DNA of 16,170 nt. Source: Actinobacteria bacterium BACL4 MAG-120820-bin23. Lineage in GTDB: Bacteria > Actinomycetota > Actinomycetes > Nanopelagicales > Nanopelagicaceae. The DNA lies in assembly GCA_001437855.1 (NCBI GenBank), contig LIBD01000008.1, positions 1-16,170 of the forward strand. Direction: 5' to 3'. Shown piece by piece: positions 8,542 through 14,869 of the stretch; position 1 is the stretch's first letter, and each line of letters opens with the position of its first letter. A program made the position numbers and the translations under genes. The notes below the pieces were generated by a model that did not search any database, was not told the DNA's origin, and saw nothing but the letters and a program-made list of their open reading frames with translations.

Positions 8542-8553
8542 GATTTAAGGGTA
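8542..8553 (-). promoter_or_regulatory. putative leaderless promoter -10 of the CopC gene
   Basis: Read on the minus strand, TACCCT (8553-8548) is followed by six bases (TAAATC) and then the ATG. No Shine-Dalgarno is present. A -35 is not obvious; at the usual distance lies the region that also holds the -35 of cbiM and a TTGCGA half site. Confidence 0.45.
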
Positions 8554-8572
8554 GCAACATCTATTGCGAATC

Positions 8573-8602
8573 TTTACAGATGCGAATCGTTTGCATTAAC
8601 CT
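8573..8602 (+). promoter_or_regulatory. putative cbiM promoter: -35 TTTACA, -10 TAACCT
   Basis: TTTACA (8573-8578) and TAACCT (8597-8602) are 18 bp apart, and the -10 is exactly six bases (AGGCTT) before the ATG of cbiM. This is the best promoter in the window and again implies a leaderless message. Confidence 0.65.
8580..8596. promoter_or_regulatory. Nur-box-like 17-bp inverted repeat, likely metal-sensor operator
   Basis: ATGCGAATCGTTTGCAT is an imperfect palindrome of two 6-bp arms, ATGCGA and TTGCAT, separated by five bases. It fills the spacer between the -35 and -10 of cbiM, where a bound repressor would block RNA polymerase. The layout matches the tTGCaa-N5-ttGCAA box that I recall for the nickel-responsive Fur-family regulator Nur of Streptomyces coelicolor. 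A further TTGCGA half site (8564-8569) creates a direct repeat TGCGAATC at 8565-8572 and 8581-8588. Regulation by a Nur- or Fur-type protein is inferred; the regulator gene is not in this window. Confidence 0.6.
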
Positions 8603-8608
8603 AGGCTT

Positions 8609-9280
8609 ATGCATATCCCTGATGGTTTTATCGATATTCCTACCTCAGCTGCATTTGCGGCAGCCTCCTCCGTTGCGGTTGCTGGCGCGGTTAAGGGAGC
8701 TAGAAAACAGTTAAGTGAGCAAAGCGCACCACTTGCTGGACTTACTGCGGTATTTATCTTCGCAGTTCAAATGCTCAATTTCCCAATAGCTGCCGGTACC
8801 AGCGGTCACTTAATTGGTGCCGCACTTGCAATGGTTTTGGTGGGGCCATATGCAGCAACCTTGGCACTTGTTGTTGTCTTGATTATTCAAGCTTTTCTAT
8901 TCGCCGATGGCGGATTAACCGCTCTTGGCTTAAGTATTTTTAATATGGCAGTAATTAGCGTCTGGGTTAGCTTTATAGTCTTTATGATTCTAAAAAAGAT
9001 CCTGCCTAAGAAGAAATCCTGGTTAGTAGTGGCAACTTTTATTTCAGCACTTATCTCAGTGCCAGCAGCAGCGATTGGATTTGTAATTCAATATGCAATT
9101 GGCGCAAATGCAACTTTTTCAGTGGGAACTGTTTTAAATGCAATGGTTGGCTCTCATATTTTAATTGGAATTGGTGAAGCAATAATTACGGCTCTAACAG
9201 TTAGCGCAGTCCTAGCAAGCCGCTCAGATCTAGTTTTTGGTTGGGATAGTAAAAACAGCCCACTAGAAATAAGGTCATAG
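8609..9280 (+). CDS. cbiM: ECF transporter S-component CbiM/NikM (cobalt or nickel)
   Basis: The substrate-binding membrane protein of a group I energy-coupling-factor transporter for Co2+ or Ni2+. The 223-residue protein begins MHIPDG, the family hallmark: the free N-terminus and His2 insert into the metal site. H67 in TSGHLIGAA (65-72) falls at the position of the metal-ligand histidine of NikM2. About six to seven hydrophobic helices follow to residue 205. It is first in cbiM-cbiN-cbiQ-cbiO; the next ATG is three bases after its stop. Cobalt and nickel versions cannot be told apart safely from sequence alone; the Nur-like operator in front of it favours nickel. There is no room for a cobalamin riboswitch in the 67-bp gap. 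The ATG is directly supported by the MHIPDG motif. Confidence 0.95.
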   Translation: MHIPDGFIDIPTSAAFAAASSVAVAGAVKGARKQLSEQSAPLAGLTAVFIFAVQMLNFPIAAGTSGHLIGAALAMVLVGPYAATLALVVVLIIQAFLFADGGLTALGLSIFNMAVISVWVSFIVFMILKKILPKKKSWLVVATFISALISVPAAAIGFVIQYAIGANATFSVGTVLNAMVGSHILIGIGEAIITALTVSAVLASRSDLVFGWDSKNSPLEIRS

Positions 9281-9283
9281 ATC

Positions 9284-9595
9284 ATGAAAATTTCAAACCG
9301 TAAATTTTTTGCTAGCGCAATCCTGATTAGCGCCATTCTCGCTGGAGGTGTTTCATTCTACGCATCTTCATCCCCAGACGGATTAGAAAAAGCAGCCAAG
9401 GATGTGGGTTTCATTGAAACTGCTAAAGATCATTCCTTTGGTGATTTTACTTTAGCTGATTACGGTTTCAAAGGTCTTGAGAATGCCCGCCTATCAGTTG
9501 GATTTGCTGGCCTAATTGGCGTTGCTACGACTGCACTAATAGCTATGGGCTTGTTTAGGTTGATCCGAAAGAAAGCGCCGAATAAAAATCAATAA
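9284..9595 (+). CDS. cbiN: CbiN/NikN-like small subunit with PDGLE domain
   Basis: A 103-residue protein with an N-terminal membrane helix (about 8-27), a short extracytoplasmic loop starting with SSPDGLEKAAKDVGF (29-43, the PDGLE motif that names this domain), and a second helix (about 72-92) with a basic cytoplasmic end (RLIRKKAPNK). In group I ECF transporters this part, free-standing or fused to CbiM, assists loading of metal into the S component. It is three bases downstream of cbiM and probably translationally coupled. Its end is unusual: from base 9564 on, the CbiQ reading frame is already open through the last ten codons, and a one-base change in the A-rich end would fuse the two proteins. 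Confidence 0.88.
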   Translation: MKISNRKFFASAILISAILAGGVSFYASSSPDGLEKAAKDVGFIETAKDHSFGDFTLADYGFKGLENARLSVGFAGLIGVATTALIAMGLFRLIRKKAPNKNQ

Positions 9596-9596
9596 A

Positions 9597-9704
9597 ATAG
9601 AGAATAGCGAAAAATCAGACCATCATCATGGTCATGATGTTGGTGAGCGGCTCTACCTGCACCGCCACTCTATAGTTCACCAAATTCCAGCACATATTAA
9701 AATT
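9597..9704 (+). other. in-frame 5' extension of cbiQ without an ordinary start codon
   Basis: Between the cbiN stop (9593-9595) and the first ATG/GTG/TTG of the cbiQ frame (GTG 9705) the frame is open and reads SDHHHGHDVGERLYLHRHS followed by IVHQIPAHIKI. The second half matches what is normally the conserved N-terminal amphipathic part of CbiQ (typically LYRHGHSPVH.LPPH.K). So this stretch is very probably translated, but it has no ATG, GTG or TTG: only ATA at 9597, ATC at 9588 and CTG at 9657 (with GGTGAG nine bases before it) could initiate. The alternatives are a sequence error, or a frameshift joining it to cbiN. Confidence 0.65.
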
Positions 9705-10379
9705 GTGGCTGGCCTACTTTTTATTATTGTGGCCGTATCCACCGATATCTCAAATTGGCCAGCCTTTGTCGCCTTCTTTTTAATGATTATTACCGTTACT
9801 CAAATTGCTAAGCTGCCGATCACCACTGTGGCTAAAAGATCTCTAATTGAGATTCCTTTTGTATTTTTTGCACTTTTGATGCCATTTTTTGGCACAGGCG
9901 AAAGATTTGAGATTGGTTCATTAAATCTATATCGAGATGGCTTACTAGCTGGCGCTAGCATCGTTGCAAAGGGCACTTTAGGAATTTTGGTGGCAATAAA
10001 TCTTTCCGCAACCACTACTGCCAGAGAGATTTTGCGAGGACTTGAGATTCTTAAGCTGCCGACTCCTATGGTCCAAATAGCCTCTTTTATGCTGCGCTAC
10101 ATAAATGTGGTCAATGACGAGATGCAAAGAATGGCAGTTGCTCGATCTGCTAGAGGATTTGAAGCAACCGGAGTGAGGCAGTGGCCAGTTTTAGCTACGG
10201 CAGCTGGTGCACTATTTATTAGATCTTATGAGCGAGGTGAACGTGTTCATCTTGCGATGATTGCCCGCGGATATCAAGGTGATCTACCAAAAGAGGCACA
10301 AATTCCAAATAACCCTAGATATTGGGTGATCTCACTTTGCGTTCCATTTTTTGCCTTAGTAATTTCGATTCTTAGTTAA
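9705..10379 (+). CDS. cbiQ: ECF transporter T-component CbiQ (start uncertain, probably further upstream)
   Basis: The membrane coupling subunit that links the ATPase to the CbiM/CbiN metal-binding part. From the GTG it is 224 residues with four to five helices. The typical coupling motifs are present in the large cytoplasmic segment: RSARGFEA (near 144-151) and ARGYQGD (near 188-194) correspond to the two Ala-Arg-Gly helices that contact the ATPase. The GTG at 9705 is the first ordinary start codon, but it lies inside the first membrane region, and the conserved N-terminus is encoded upstream in the same frame (9597-9704). The true protein is therefore likely about 30 to 40 residues longer. 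The stop is 16 bases before the cbiO GTG. Identity is sure; the N-terminus is not. Confidence 0.93.
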   Translation: MAGLLFIIVAVSTDISNWPAFVAFFLMIITVTQIAKLPITTVAKRSLIEIPFVFFALLMPFFGTGERFEIGSLNLYRDGLLAGASIVAKGTLGILVAINLSATTTAREILRGLEILKLPTPMVQIASFMLRYINVVNDEMQRMAVARSARGFEATGVRQWPVLATAAGALFIRSYERGERVHLAMIARGYQGDLPKEAQIPNNPRYWVISLCVPFFALVISILS

Positions 10380-10395
10380 TGGTTAGGATAAATCA

Positions 10396-11142
10396 GTGAT
10401 GCAGACAAATGATTCTTTAGTAATTGAAGAGTTAGCTTTTGCATATCCAGATGGCAATCAAGCATTGTTTGGTGTGAATCTAAAAATTAAACAAGGTGAA
10501 AGAGTTGCCTTGCTTGGTCCAAATGGTGCTGGTAAAACCACTTTGATTTTGCACTTGAATGGAATTTTAGCCTCTGGCCATGGCAAGGTTTTTGTTGCCG
10601 GAAAATTGGTGGACAGCACCGATAAAGCGGCGCTGAAGCAGATTAGATCTAAGGTTGGAATCGTTTTTCAAGATCCAGATGATCAATTATTTATGCCTAC
10701 CGTAGGCCAAGATGTGGCATTTGGTCCGTACAACATGGGGTTGCGAGATAGTGAATTAGATAAGGTTGTAGAAGATTCACTTTCCTTAGTTGGAATGCTT
10801 GAGTATAAAGATCGTCCACCACATCACTTATCATTTGGCCAACGTCGACGAGTAGCTGTCGCAACTGTATTAGCTATGAAGCCAGAGATTCTAGTTTTAG
10901 ATGAACCCTCATCAAATTTAGATCCAGCCAGCCGGCGTGAACTAGCTGATATTTTAAGATCTCTAAATATCACCATGATTATGGTGACCCATGATCTGCC
11001 ATACGCTAACGAATTATGTGAAAGAGCATTAATACTTTCAGGTGGGGTAATTGCAGCCGATGGAAAAACCTCTGATTTACTTAAAGATAGCGCGCTACTA
11101 AAAAAACATAGATTAGAGTTGCCGGTCGGGTTTACCCTTTAA
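10396..11142 (+). CDS. cbiO: ECF transporter ATP-binding protein CbiO
   Basis: The ATPase of the cobalt/nickel ECF transporter. All ABC motifs are present in the 248-residue protein: Walker A GPNGAGKTT (41-49), Q-loop glutamine Q92 within VFQDPDDQLF, signature LSFGQRRR (145-152), Walker B ILVLDEPSS with catalytic E170, and switch histidine H199 in VTHD. The VFQDPDDQLF segment is typical of the CbiO/EcfA branch. With a single ATPase gene, the transporter would use a CbiO homodimer. GTG 10396 and ATG 10399 are adjacent in-frame starts; TAGGAT (10384-10389) is suitably placed for either. The stop codon overlaps that of the opposite-strand SDR gene, so no terminator separates them. Confidence 0.96.
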   Translation: MMQTNDSLVIEELAFAYPDGNQALFGVNLKIKQGERVALLGPNGAGKTTLILHLNGILASGHGKVFVAGKLVDSTDKAALKQIRSKVGIVFQDPDDQLFMPTVGQDVAFGPYNMGLRDSELDKVVEDSLSLVGMLEYKDRPPHHLSFGQRRRVAVATVLAMKPEILVLDEPSSNLDPASRRELADILRSLNITMIMVTHDLPYANELCERALILSGGVIAADGKTSDLLKDSALLKKHRLELPVGFTL

Positions 11143-11969
11143 TCAACATATAGATCGTTTATAAATTCTTTTGTACCAGGAACAACTGCATACTTATCCA
11201 AATCAGTTATACCCTCACTGGCTAAAACTTCATCATCTATAAAGAAGTTTCCGCTGCACTCTTTTCCAGCACGATTTAAAATTATGTAGGCAGAATCTGA
11301 AATAATCTCTGGGGTACGACAAAAGGCAGTATCAATACCTGGAATCATCGCTAAAGCAGCAGTATCAATGGCTGTTCTTGGCCATAGCGCGTTAACTCCA
11401 ATTCCATCTTGCTTTAATTCTTCGGCTAAACCTAGAACGCACATACTCATTCCATACTTTGCCATTGTGTAAGCCAGATGTGGTTTAAACCATTTTCCTT
11501 TCATAGAAAGTGGTGGTGAAAGCATCAAGATATGTGGATTTCTACCCTCTTTAGCACTCTTGCGCAAATGAGGAAGAGCGGCTTGGGAGGTTAAAAAAGT
11601 TCCTCTGGTATTTACACCCATCATTAAATCAAATCGCTTTGCCGGCGTACTTTCGGTGTTGGTTAAATTAATTGCAGATGCATTATTAATGAGAATATCA
11701 ATTCCACCAAACTCAGCTACTGCCTTTTCCATTGATTCACTTATTTGATTTTCATCTCTTATGTCGCATTGAATTGCCAGAGCTTTACCGCCGGCATCTT
11801 CTATCTCTTTAGCGGCTGTAAAAATAGTTCCGGGTAATTTTGGATGTGGATCAGCAGTTTTAGCGGCAATTGCGATTGATGCCCCATCCTTGGCAGCACG
11901 CAGTGCTATCGCCAAACCAATACCACGGGAGCCACCTGTAACAAATATTCTCTTACCAGCTAGAGTCAT
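11139..11969 (-). CDS. HSDL2-like short-chain dehydrogenase/reductase
   Basis: A 276-residue NAD(P)-dependent SDR. The cofactor loop is TGGSRGIG (11-18), NNAS (95-98) is the structural motif, and the catalytic set is S151 (MLSPPL), Y167 and K171 (YTMAK). The segments AAKTADPHPKLPGTIF (35-50) and SPPLSMKGKWFKPHLAYTMAKYGMSM are characteristic of the branch that includes hydroxysteroid-dehydrogenase-like 2 (HSDL2) of animals and its bacterial relatives; the C-terminal sterol-carrier domain of HSDL2 is absent. The substrate is probably an acyl or lipid alcohol/ketone, but is not established. Its ATG overlaps the stop of the enoyl-CoA hydratase-family gene by one base (TAATG), so both are made together. 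It converges on cbiO with stop codons sharing TTAA. Confidence 0.92.
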   Translation of the reverse strand: MTLAGKRIFVTGGSRGIGLAIALRAAKDGASIAIAAKTADPHPKLPGTIFTAAKEIEDAGGKALAIQCDIRDENQISESMEKAVAEFGGIDILINNASAINLTNTESTPAKRFDLMMGVNTRGTFLTSQAALPHLRKSAKEGRNPHILMLSPPLSMKGKWFKPHLAYTMAKYGMSMCVLGLAEELKQDGIGVNALWPRTAIDTAALAMIPGIDTAFCRTPEIISDSAYIILNRAGKECSGNFFIDDEVLASEGITDLDKYAVVPGTKEFINDLYVD

Positions 11970-12718
11970 TATTTAACCTTGCTCTTTTTTGCTAAGAAAT
12001 TCATGAACGCAATTTGCGCCTCATCTGATTCTGTTGCCATTTTAAACAACTCTCCCTCTGCAAGTATTACTTGATTTAATGCCTCATGGGATGAACTTTT
12101 CAAAAGTGCTTTGGTGTTAATAACTGCCGTAGGTGGTTGTTCTGATACTTCATTTGCAAACTCCATTGCTAGTTCTAATTGATTTTCACCGACTCTATTT
12201 ATCACACCCATTTGCATTGCCTCATCAGCTGAGAATGTTCTACCAGTCAGAAAGATTTCACTTGCCTTTGCATGTCCTACCAATCTTGGAAATAAATAAC
12301 TTGATCCACCTTCAGCTACTAAGCCTAGGGAGACAAACGGCATGGAAAATTTGGTATCTGGATTTGCAGTTACATAATCAAAATGCAAAAGCATAGTAGT
12401 TCCAATTCCAACTGCTCTGCCCTTTACCGCTGCAATTAATGGCTTTGGAAAGTTGTGAATTGCAAATAGAAAATTAAAAACTGGTGAATTTTCACCCATC
12501 TGAGGATTATTTGCGAAATCATTTATGTCATTACCTGATGTAAATGAATCCCCGTTTGAATCAATTACTACTGCCCGAATACTAAAATCTCCGGCAGCAT
12601 TATTTATTTTATCAGCCAGGGTTTGATACATCTCTTGAGTTATTGCATTTTTCTTCTCAGCTCGATTGAGCGTTAGGCGCAAAACCGGGCCTTGGATCTG
12701 ATCCAGAATCTGATTCAC
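11969..12718 (-). CDS. enoyl-CoA hydratase/isomerase family protein, isomerase-like active site
   Basis: A 249-residue crotonase-fold protein acting on acyl-CoA thioesters. The oxyanion-hole segments are FTSGNDI (59-65) and GRAVGIGTT (100-108). Of the two catalytic glutamates of true hydratases, the first is missing (GIGTTML replaces the usual GGGxELA), while the second is present as E136 in GLVAEGGSSYLFPR. That pattern, including the GxSSYxFP block, is what peroxisomal delta3,delta2-enoyl-CoA isomerases (ECI2 type) show, so an isomerase shifting double bonds in unsaturated acyl-CoAs is more likely than a hydratase. It starts with GTG after a TATTAT-N6 leaderless promoter, and is coupled to the HSDL2-like dehydrogenase. 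Other crotonase reactions remain possible. Confidence 0.9.
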   Translation of the reverse strand: MNQILDQIQGPVLRLTLNRAEKKNAITQEMYQTLADKINNAAGDFSIRAVVIDSNGDSFTSGNDINDFANNPQMGENSPVFNFLFAIHNFPKPLIAAVKGRAVGIGTTMLLHFDYVTANPDTKFSMPFVSLGLVAEGGSSYLFPRLVGHAKASEIFLTGRTFSADEAMQMGVINRVGENQLELAMEFANEVSEQPPTAVINTKALLKSSSHEALNQVILAEGELFKMATESDEAQIAFMNFLAKKSKVK

Positions 12719-12730
12719 CGCCTAATAATA
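12719..12730 (-). promoter_or_regulatory. putative leaderless promoter of the isomerase-SDR pair (-10 TATTAT)
   Basis: On the minus strand TATTAT (12730-12725) is followed by six bases (TAGGCG) and the GTG start at 12718. No ribosome site is present and no good -35 is recognisable. Confidence 0.55.
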
Positions 12731-12775
12731 GGCATAATCGCCGATTTTTCATATTAGTTGAGTTGAGAGAGATAA

Positions 12776-12822
12776 AAGGAGCACAATTAGAGATGGGATT
12801 GGAGAGCGATCTTGGAGTTTAA
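12776..12822 (+). promoter_or_regulatory. leader of the LuxR-type gene with a 9-codon upstream ORF
   Basis: AAGGAG (12776-12781) precedes an ATG at 12793 that opens a nine-codon frame (MGLESDLGV) ending at TAA 12820-12822. The regulator's own TTG start (12812) lies inside this short frame, +1 relative to it, with its own GGAGAG (12801-12806) five bases upstream. The short ORF could couple or dampen translation of the regulator, or it could be fortuitous. Confidence 0.4.
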
Positions 12823-13126
12823 TATCTTATTAAGAGAATTAACGCCATTTGAACATTTGGTTTGCGAACACCTATGTGAGGGTATGACTAACGCAGCAAT
12901 TGCAAAGGCAACATCTCATACTGAGAAGGTTGTTGAGAATACGGTCTCGCGTGCTGCTCATGCTTTTTCGATTAATTCAACCGCAGAGGTAAATGTGAGA
13001 GTTTTGCTAGCACTTGCATATCGATCTCACTTTGGCGATAAAGCTTTTGATAAGTTAGGAATTGCCTGTCATCACCTAGTAGTTGGGCCAAATGGTGAGC
13101 AAATATGCACACAGCATAATGAGTAA
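12812..13126 (+). CDS. small LuxR-type HTH protein without a receiver domain
   Basis: A 104-residue protein whose residues 9-70 follow the LuxR/GerE helix-turn-helix pattern (LTPFEHLVCEHLCEGMTNAA, then IAKATSHTEKVVENTVSRAA). The conserved Glu, Gly-Met-Thr-Asn-Ala-Ala-Ile-Ala turn and Val-x-Asn-x-Val-Ser recognition helix are visible. No receiver, PAS or ligand domain precedes it. The tail (about 84-104) is IACHHLVVGPNGEQICTQHNE, with two Cys and three His; counting C18 and C22, a metal or redox site is conceivable but unproven. It is probably a DNA-binding regulator; its targets are unknown. The TTG start is supported by GGAGAG five bases upstream. It is transcribed away from the isomerase-SDR pair and ends before a strong terminator. 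Confidence 0.8.
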   Translation: MEFNILLRELTPFEHLVCEHLCEGMTNAAIAKATSHTEKVVENTVSRAAHAFSINSTAEVNVRVLLALAYRSHFGDKAFDKLGIACHHLVVGPNGEQICTQHNE

Positions 13127-13180
13127 TAATTTGACACATTTGATTGCTCTGACTTGAAGGTTTGTAATGAATTATTAAAG

Positions 13181-13215
13181 CCCCTAAGGCTTTAAAACAA
13201 CCTTAGGGGTTTTTT
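13181..13215 (+). terminator. Rho-independent terminator after the LuxR-type gene
   Basis: CCCCTAAGG (13181-13189) pairs perfectly with CCTTAGGGG (13201-13209) around an 11-base loop, followed by TTTTTT (13210-13215). It ends the plus-strand gene. On the minus strand, downstream of ino1, the same hairpin is followed only by a weak CTTTAATAATT, so ino1 termination there would be less efficient. Confidence 0.9.
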
Positions 13216-13228
13216 ATAATTTCTTTTT

Positions 13229-14323
13229 TTATCGATCAATACTCCCAGCAATGAACTGTTCAACTTTCTGGAAAGCCTGTTCATCGGTGTATTGCACCGG
13301 TGGTGATTTCATGAAGTAGCTCGAAGGTGATAGCAATGGGCCACCAATTTTTCGATCTAATGCAATTTTTGCGCATCGAAGCGCATCAATGATTACGCCA
13401 GCTGAATTTGGTGAGTCCCATACCTCTAATTTGTACTCAAGGTTAAGTGGTACATCGCCAAAGGCTCTACCTTCAAGTCGCACATATGCCCATTTACGGT
13501 CATCTAGCCAAGGTATGTAATCAGATGGACCAATATGAACATTCTTATCACCAAGATCATAATCTAATTGCGAGGTAACAGATTGCGTCTTAGAAATTTT
13601 CTTTGACTCTAAGCGATCTCTCTCTAACATGTTCTTAAAATCCATGTTGCCGCCAACATTTAATTGATATGTGCGATCTAGGTGTACGCCTCGATCTTGG
13701 AATAACTTAGCCATAATTCGGTGAGTAATAGTTGCCCCAACTTGAGACTTAATGTCATCACCGACAATTGGTAGTCCGGCTTTAGTGAATTTATCTGCCC
13801 ACTCAGGATCTGAGGCAATAAACACCGGAAGTGCGTTTACAAATGCGCAACCAGCATCAATTGCACATTGTGCGTAATACTTAGCAGCCTCTTCAGAGCC
13901 AACTGGTAGATAGCAAATTACTACCTCAACCTTATTATTCTTCAACTCAGCCACGACATCTACTGGCGCAGCTGTCGACTCAGAAATAGTCTCTTTGTAA
14001 TATCGACCCAAGCCATCCAAAGTCGTGCCACGTTTTACAGTAACACCAGTCTTAGCTACGTTTGCAAACTTAATTGTATTGTTTTCGCTGGCCCAAATTG
14101 CATCAGCTAAATCCAAGCCAACCTTCTTAGCATCTACATCCAGGGCTAAAACAAAGTTAATATTTTTTATGTGGTATCCACCTAGTACTGGATGCATTAA
14201 CCCAGGGATCTCGGTTTCATTGGTGGCATCCTTGTAGTAGGTAATCCCCTGTACTAAAGAGTTTGCGCAATTACCAACACCAATGATGGCTACGCGGATT
14301 TCACCCTTGTCTTCTTTGCTCAC
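13229..14323 (-). CDS. ino1: inositol-3-phosphate synthase (myo-inositol-1-phosphate synthase)
   Basis: Converts glucose 6-phosphate to inositol 3-phosphate with NAD, the entry to phosphatidylinositol and, in many actinobacteria, mycothiol. The 364-residue protein matches the short bacterial type (M. tuberculosis Ino1 is about 367). It starts SKEDKGEIRVAIIGVGNCAN with the NAD loop at G15-x-G17, and has the conserved VGDDIKSQVGATITHR block and GGNMDFKNML with an active-site-region lysine. The frame is open up to an ATG at 14404, but that would lie inside the upstream padR gene. The GTG at 14323 overlaps the padR stop as GTGA and has AAAGGA just before it, so it is chosen. The padR-ino1 pairing is also found in mycobacteria (Rv0047c-Rv0046c), which supports regulation of inositol synthesis by the PadR protein. 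Confidence 0.96.
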   Translation of the reverse strand: MSKEDKGEIRVAIIGVGNCANSLVQGITYYKDATNETEIPGLMHPVLGGYHIKNINFVLALDVDAKKVGLDLADAIWASENNTIKFANVAKTGVTVKRGTTLDGLGRYYKETISESTAAPVDVVAELKNNKVEVVICYLPVGSEEAAKYYAQCAIDAGCAFVNALPVFIASDPEWADKFTKAGLPIVGDDIKSQVGATITHRIMAKLFQDRGVHLDRTYQLNVGGNMDFKNMLERDRLESKKISKTQSVTSQLDYDLGDKNVHIGPSDYIPWLDDRKWAYVRLEGRAFGDVPLNLEYKLEVWDSPNSAGVIIDALRCAKIALDRKIGGPLLSPSSYFMKSPPVQYTDEQAFQKVEQFIAGSIDR

Positions 14324-14862
14324 GAGTTTTTCCTTTCGGTATTTATCATCTTTTCCAGCCATGCGATCTCTCGCTCTGCTGATTCCAATGAGTGACGGCG
14401 CCACTCAACTAGGTAGGTATCTATTCCCTCTGGAATTTTTTTTAGCTCCTTTTGGAGTATCTCTGCCTTCTCAACTAATTTTCGATGTCTTCCTTCAAGA
14501 ATTCTCACTCGGTTATTTCTAGGGGTGGGCCCGAAAAATGCGAATCGAACCTCAAAGCCTTCATCTTCAAAAGTATCTGGGCTAACACTTTGCATTAGTT
14601 GCGAAAATCTCTCCACACCTTTTTCAGTTAACTCATAAACAATGCGCGATCTGCGGGATAAACCACCGGCATCGGTAAAAGATTGCTTAATTAGATTTGC
14701 CACTAACATCTTTCGAAGCTGTGGGTATAGAACTGAAAAGCTCAATGCCCGAAACGGGCCATAGATTGCACTCATGCGCTTGCGTAACTCATAGCCGTGC
14801 AGAGCACCTTGCGAGAGCAGGCCAAGAAGGGCAAACTCTAACGACTCAGCCCTGGAGCGCAT
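14320..14862 (-). CDS. PadR family transcriptional regulator
   Basis: A 180-residue PadR regulator of the longer type: winged helix-turn-helix at about 8-85 (ALLGLLSQGALHGYELRKRM, then SFSVLYPQLRKML and YELTEKG), followed by an alpha-helical C-terminal domain (about 115-178) for dimerisation. PadR proteins are usually repressors that bind palindromes near their own promoter. Three 13-bp palindromes lie directly upstream at 14870-14902, on top of its own promoter. Its stop overlaps the ino1 start, so it is cotranscribed with and probably controls ino1, and could also act on the divergent LysE-type gene. AGGAAG (14869-14864 on the minus strand) is the ribosome site for the ATG at 14862. Confidence 0.93.
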   Translation of the reverse strand: MRSRAESLEFALLGLLSQGALHGYELRKRMSAIYGPFRALSFSVLYPQLRKMLVANLIKQSFTDAGGLSRRSRIVYELTEKGVERFSQLMQSVSPDTFEDEGFEVRFAFFGPTPRNNRVRILEGRHRKLVEKAEILQKELKKIPEGIDTYLVEWRRHSLESAEREIAWLEKMINTERKNS

Positions 14863-14869
14863 TTCTTCC

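Noticed and set aside
8542..8608. Possible cobalamin riboswitch ahead of cbiM
   Set aside because: The gap is only 67 bp and has no B12-box-like core, and the promoter seems to start transcription at the ATG itself.
13131..13136. Perfect TTGACA box after the LuxR-type gene
   Set aside because: No -10-like hexamer at 16-19 bp and no gene downstream on that strand before the terminator.
14324..14404. Longer ino1 starting at 14404
   Set aside because: The extra 27 residues would come from DNA coding for padR in another frame; GTG 14323 has an AAAGGA site and the GTGA overlap, and gives the family length.
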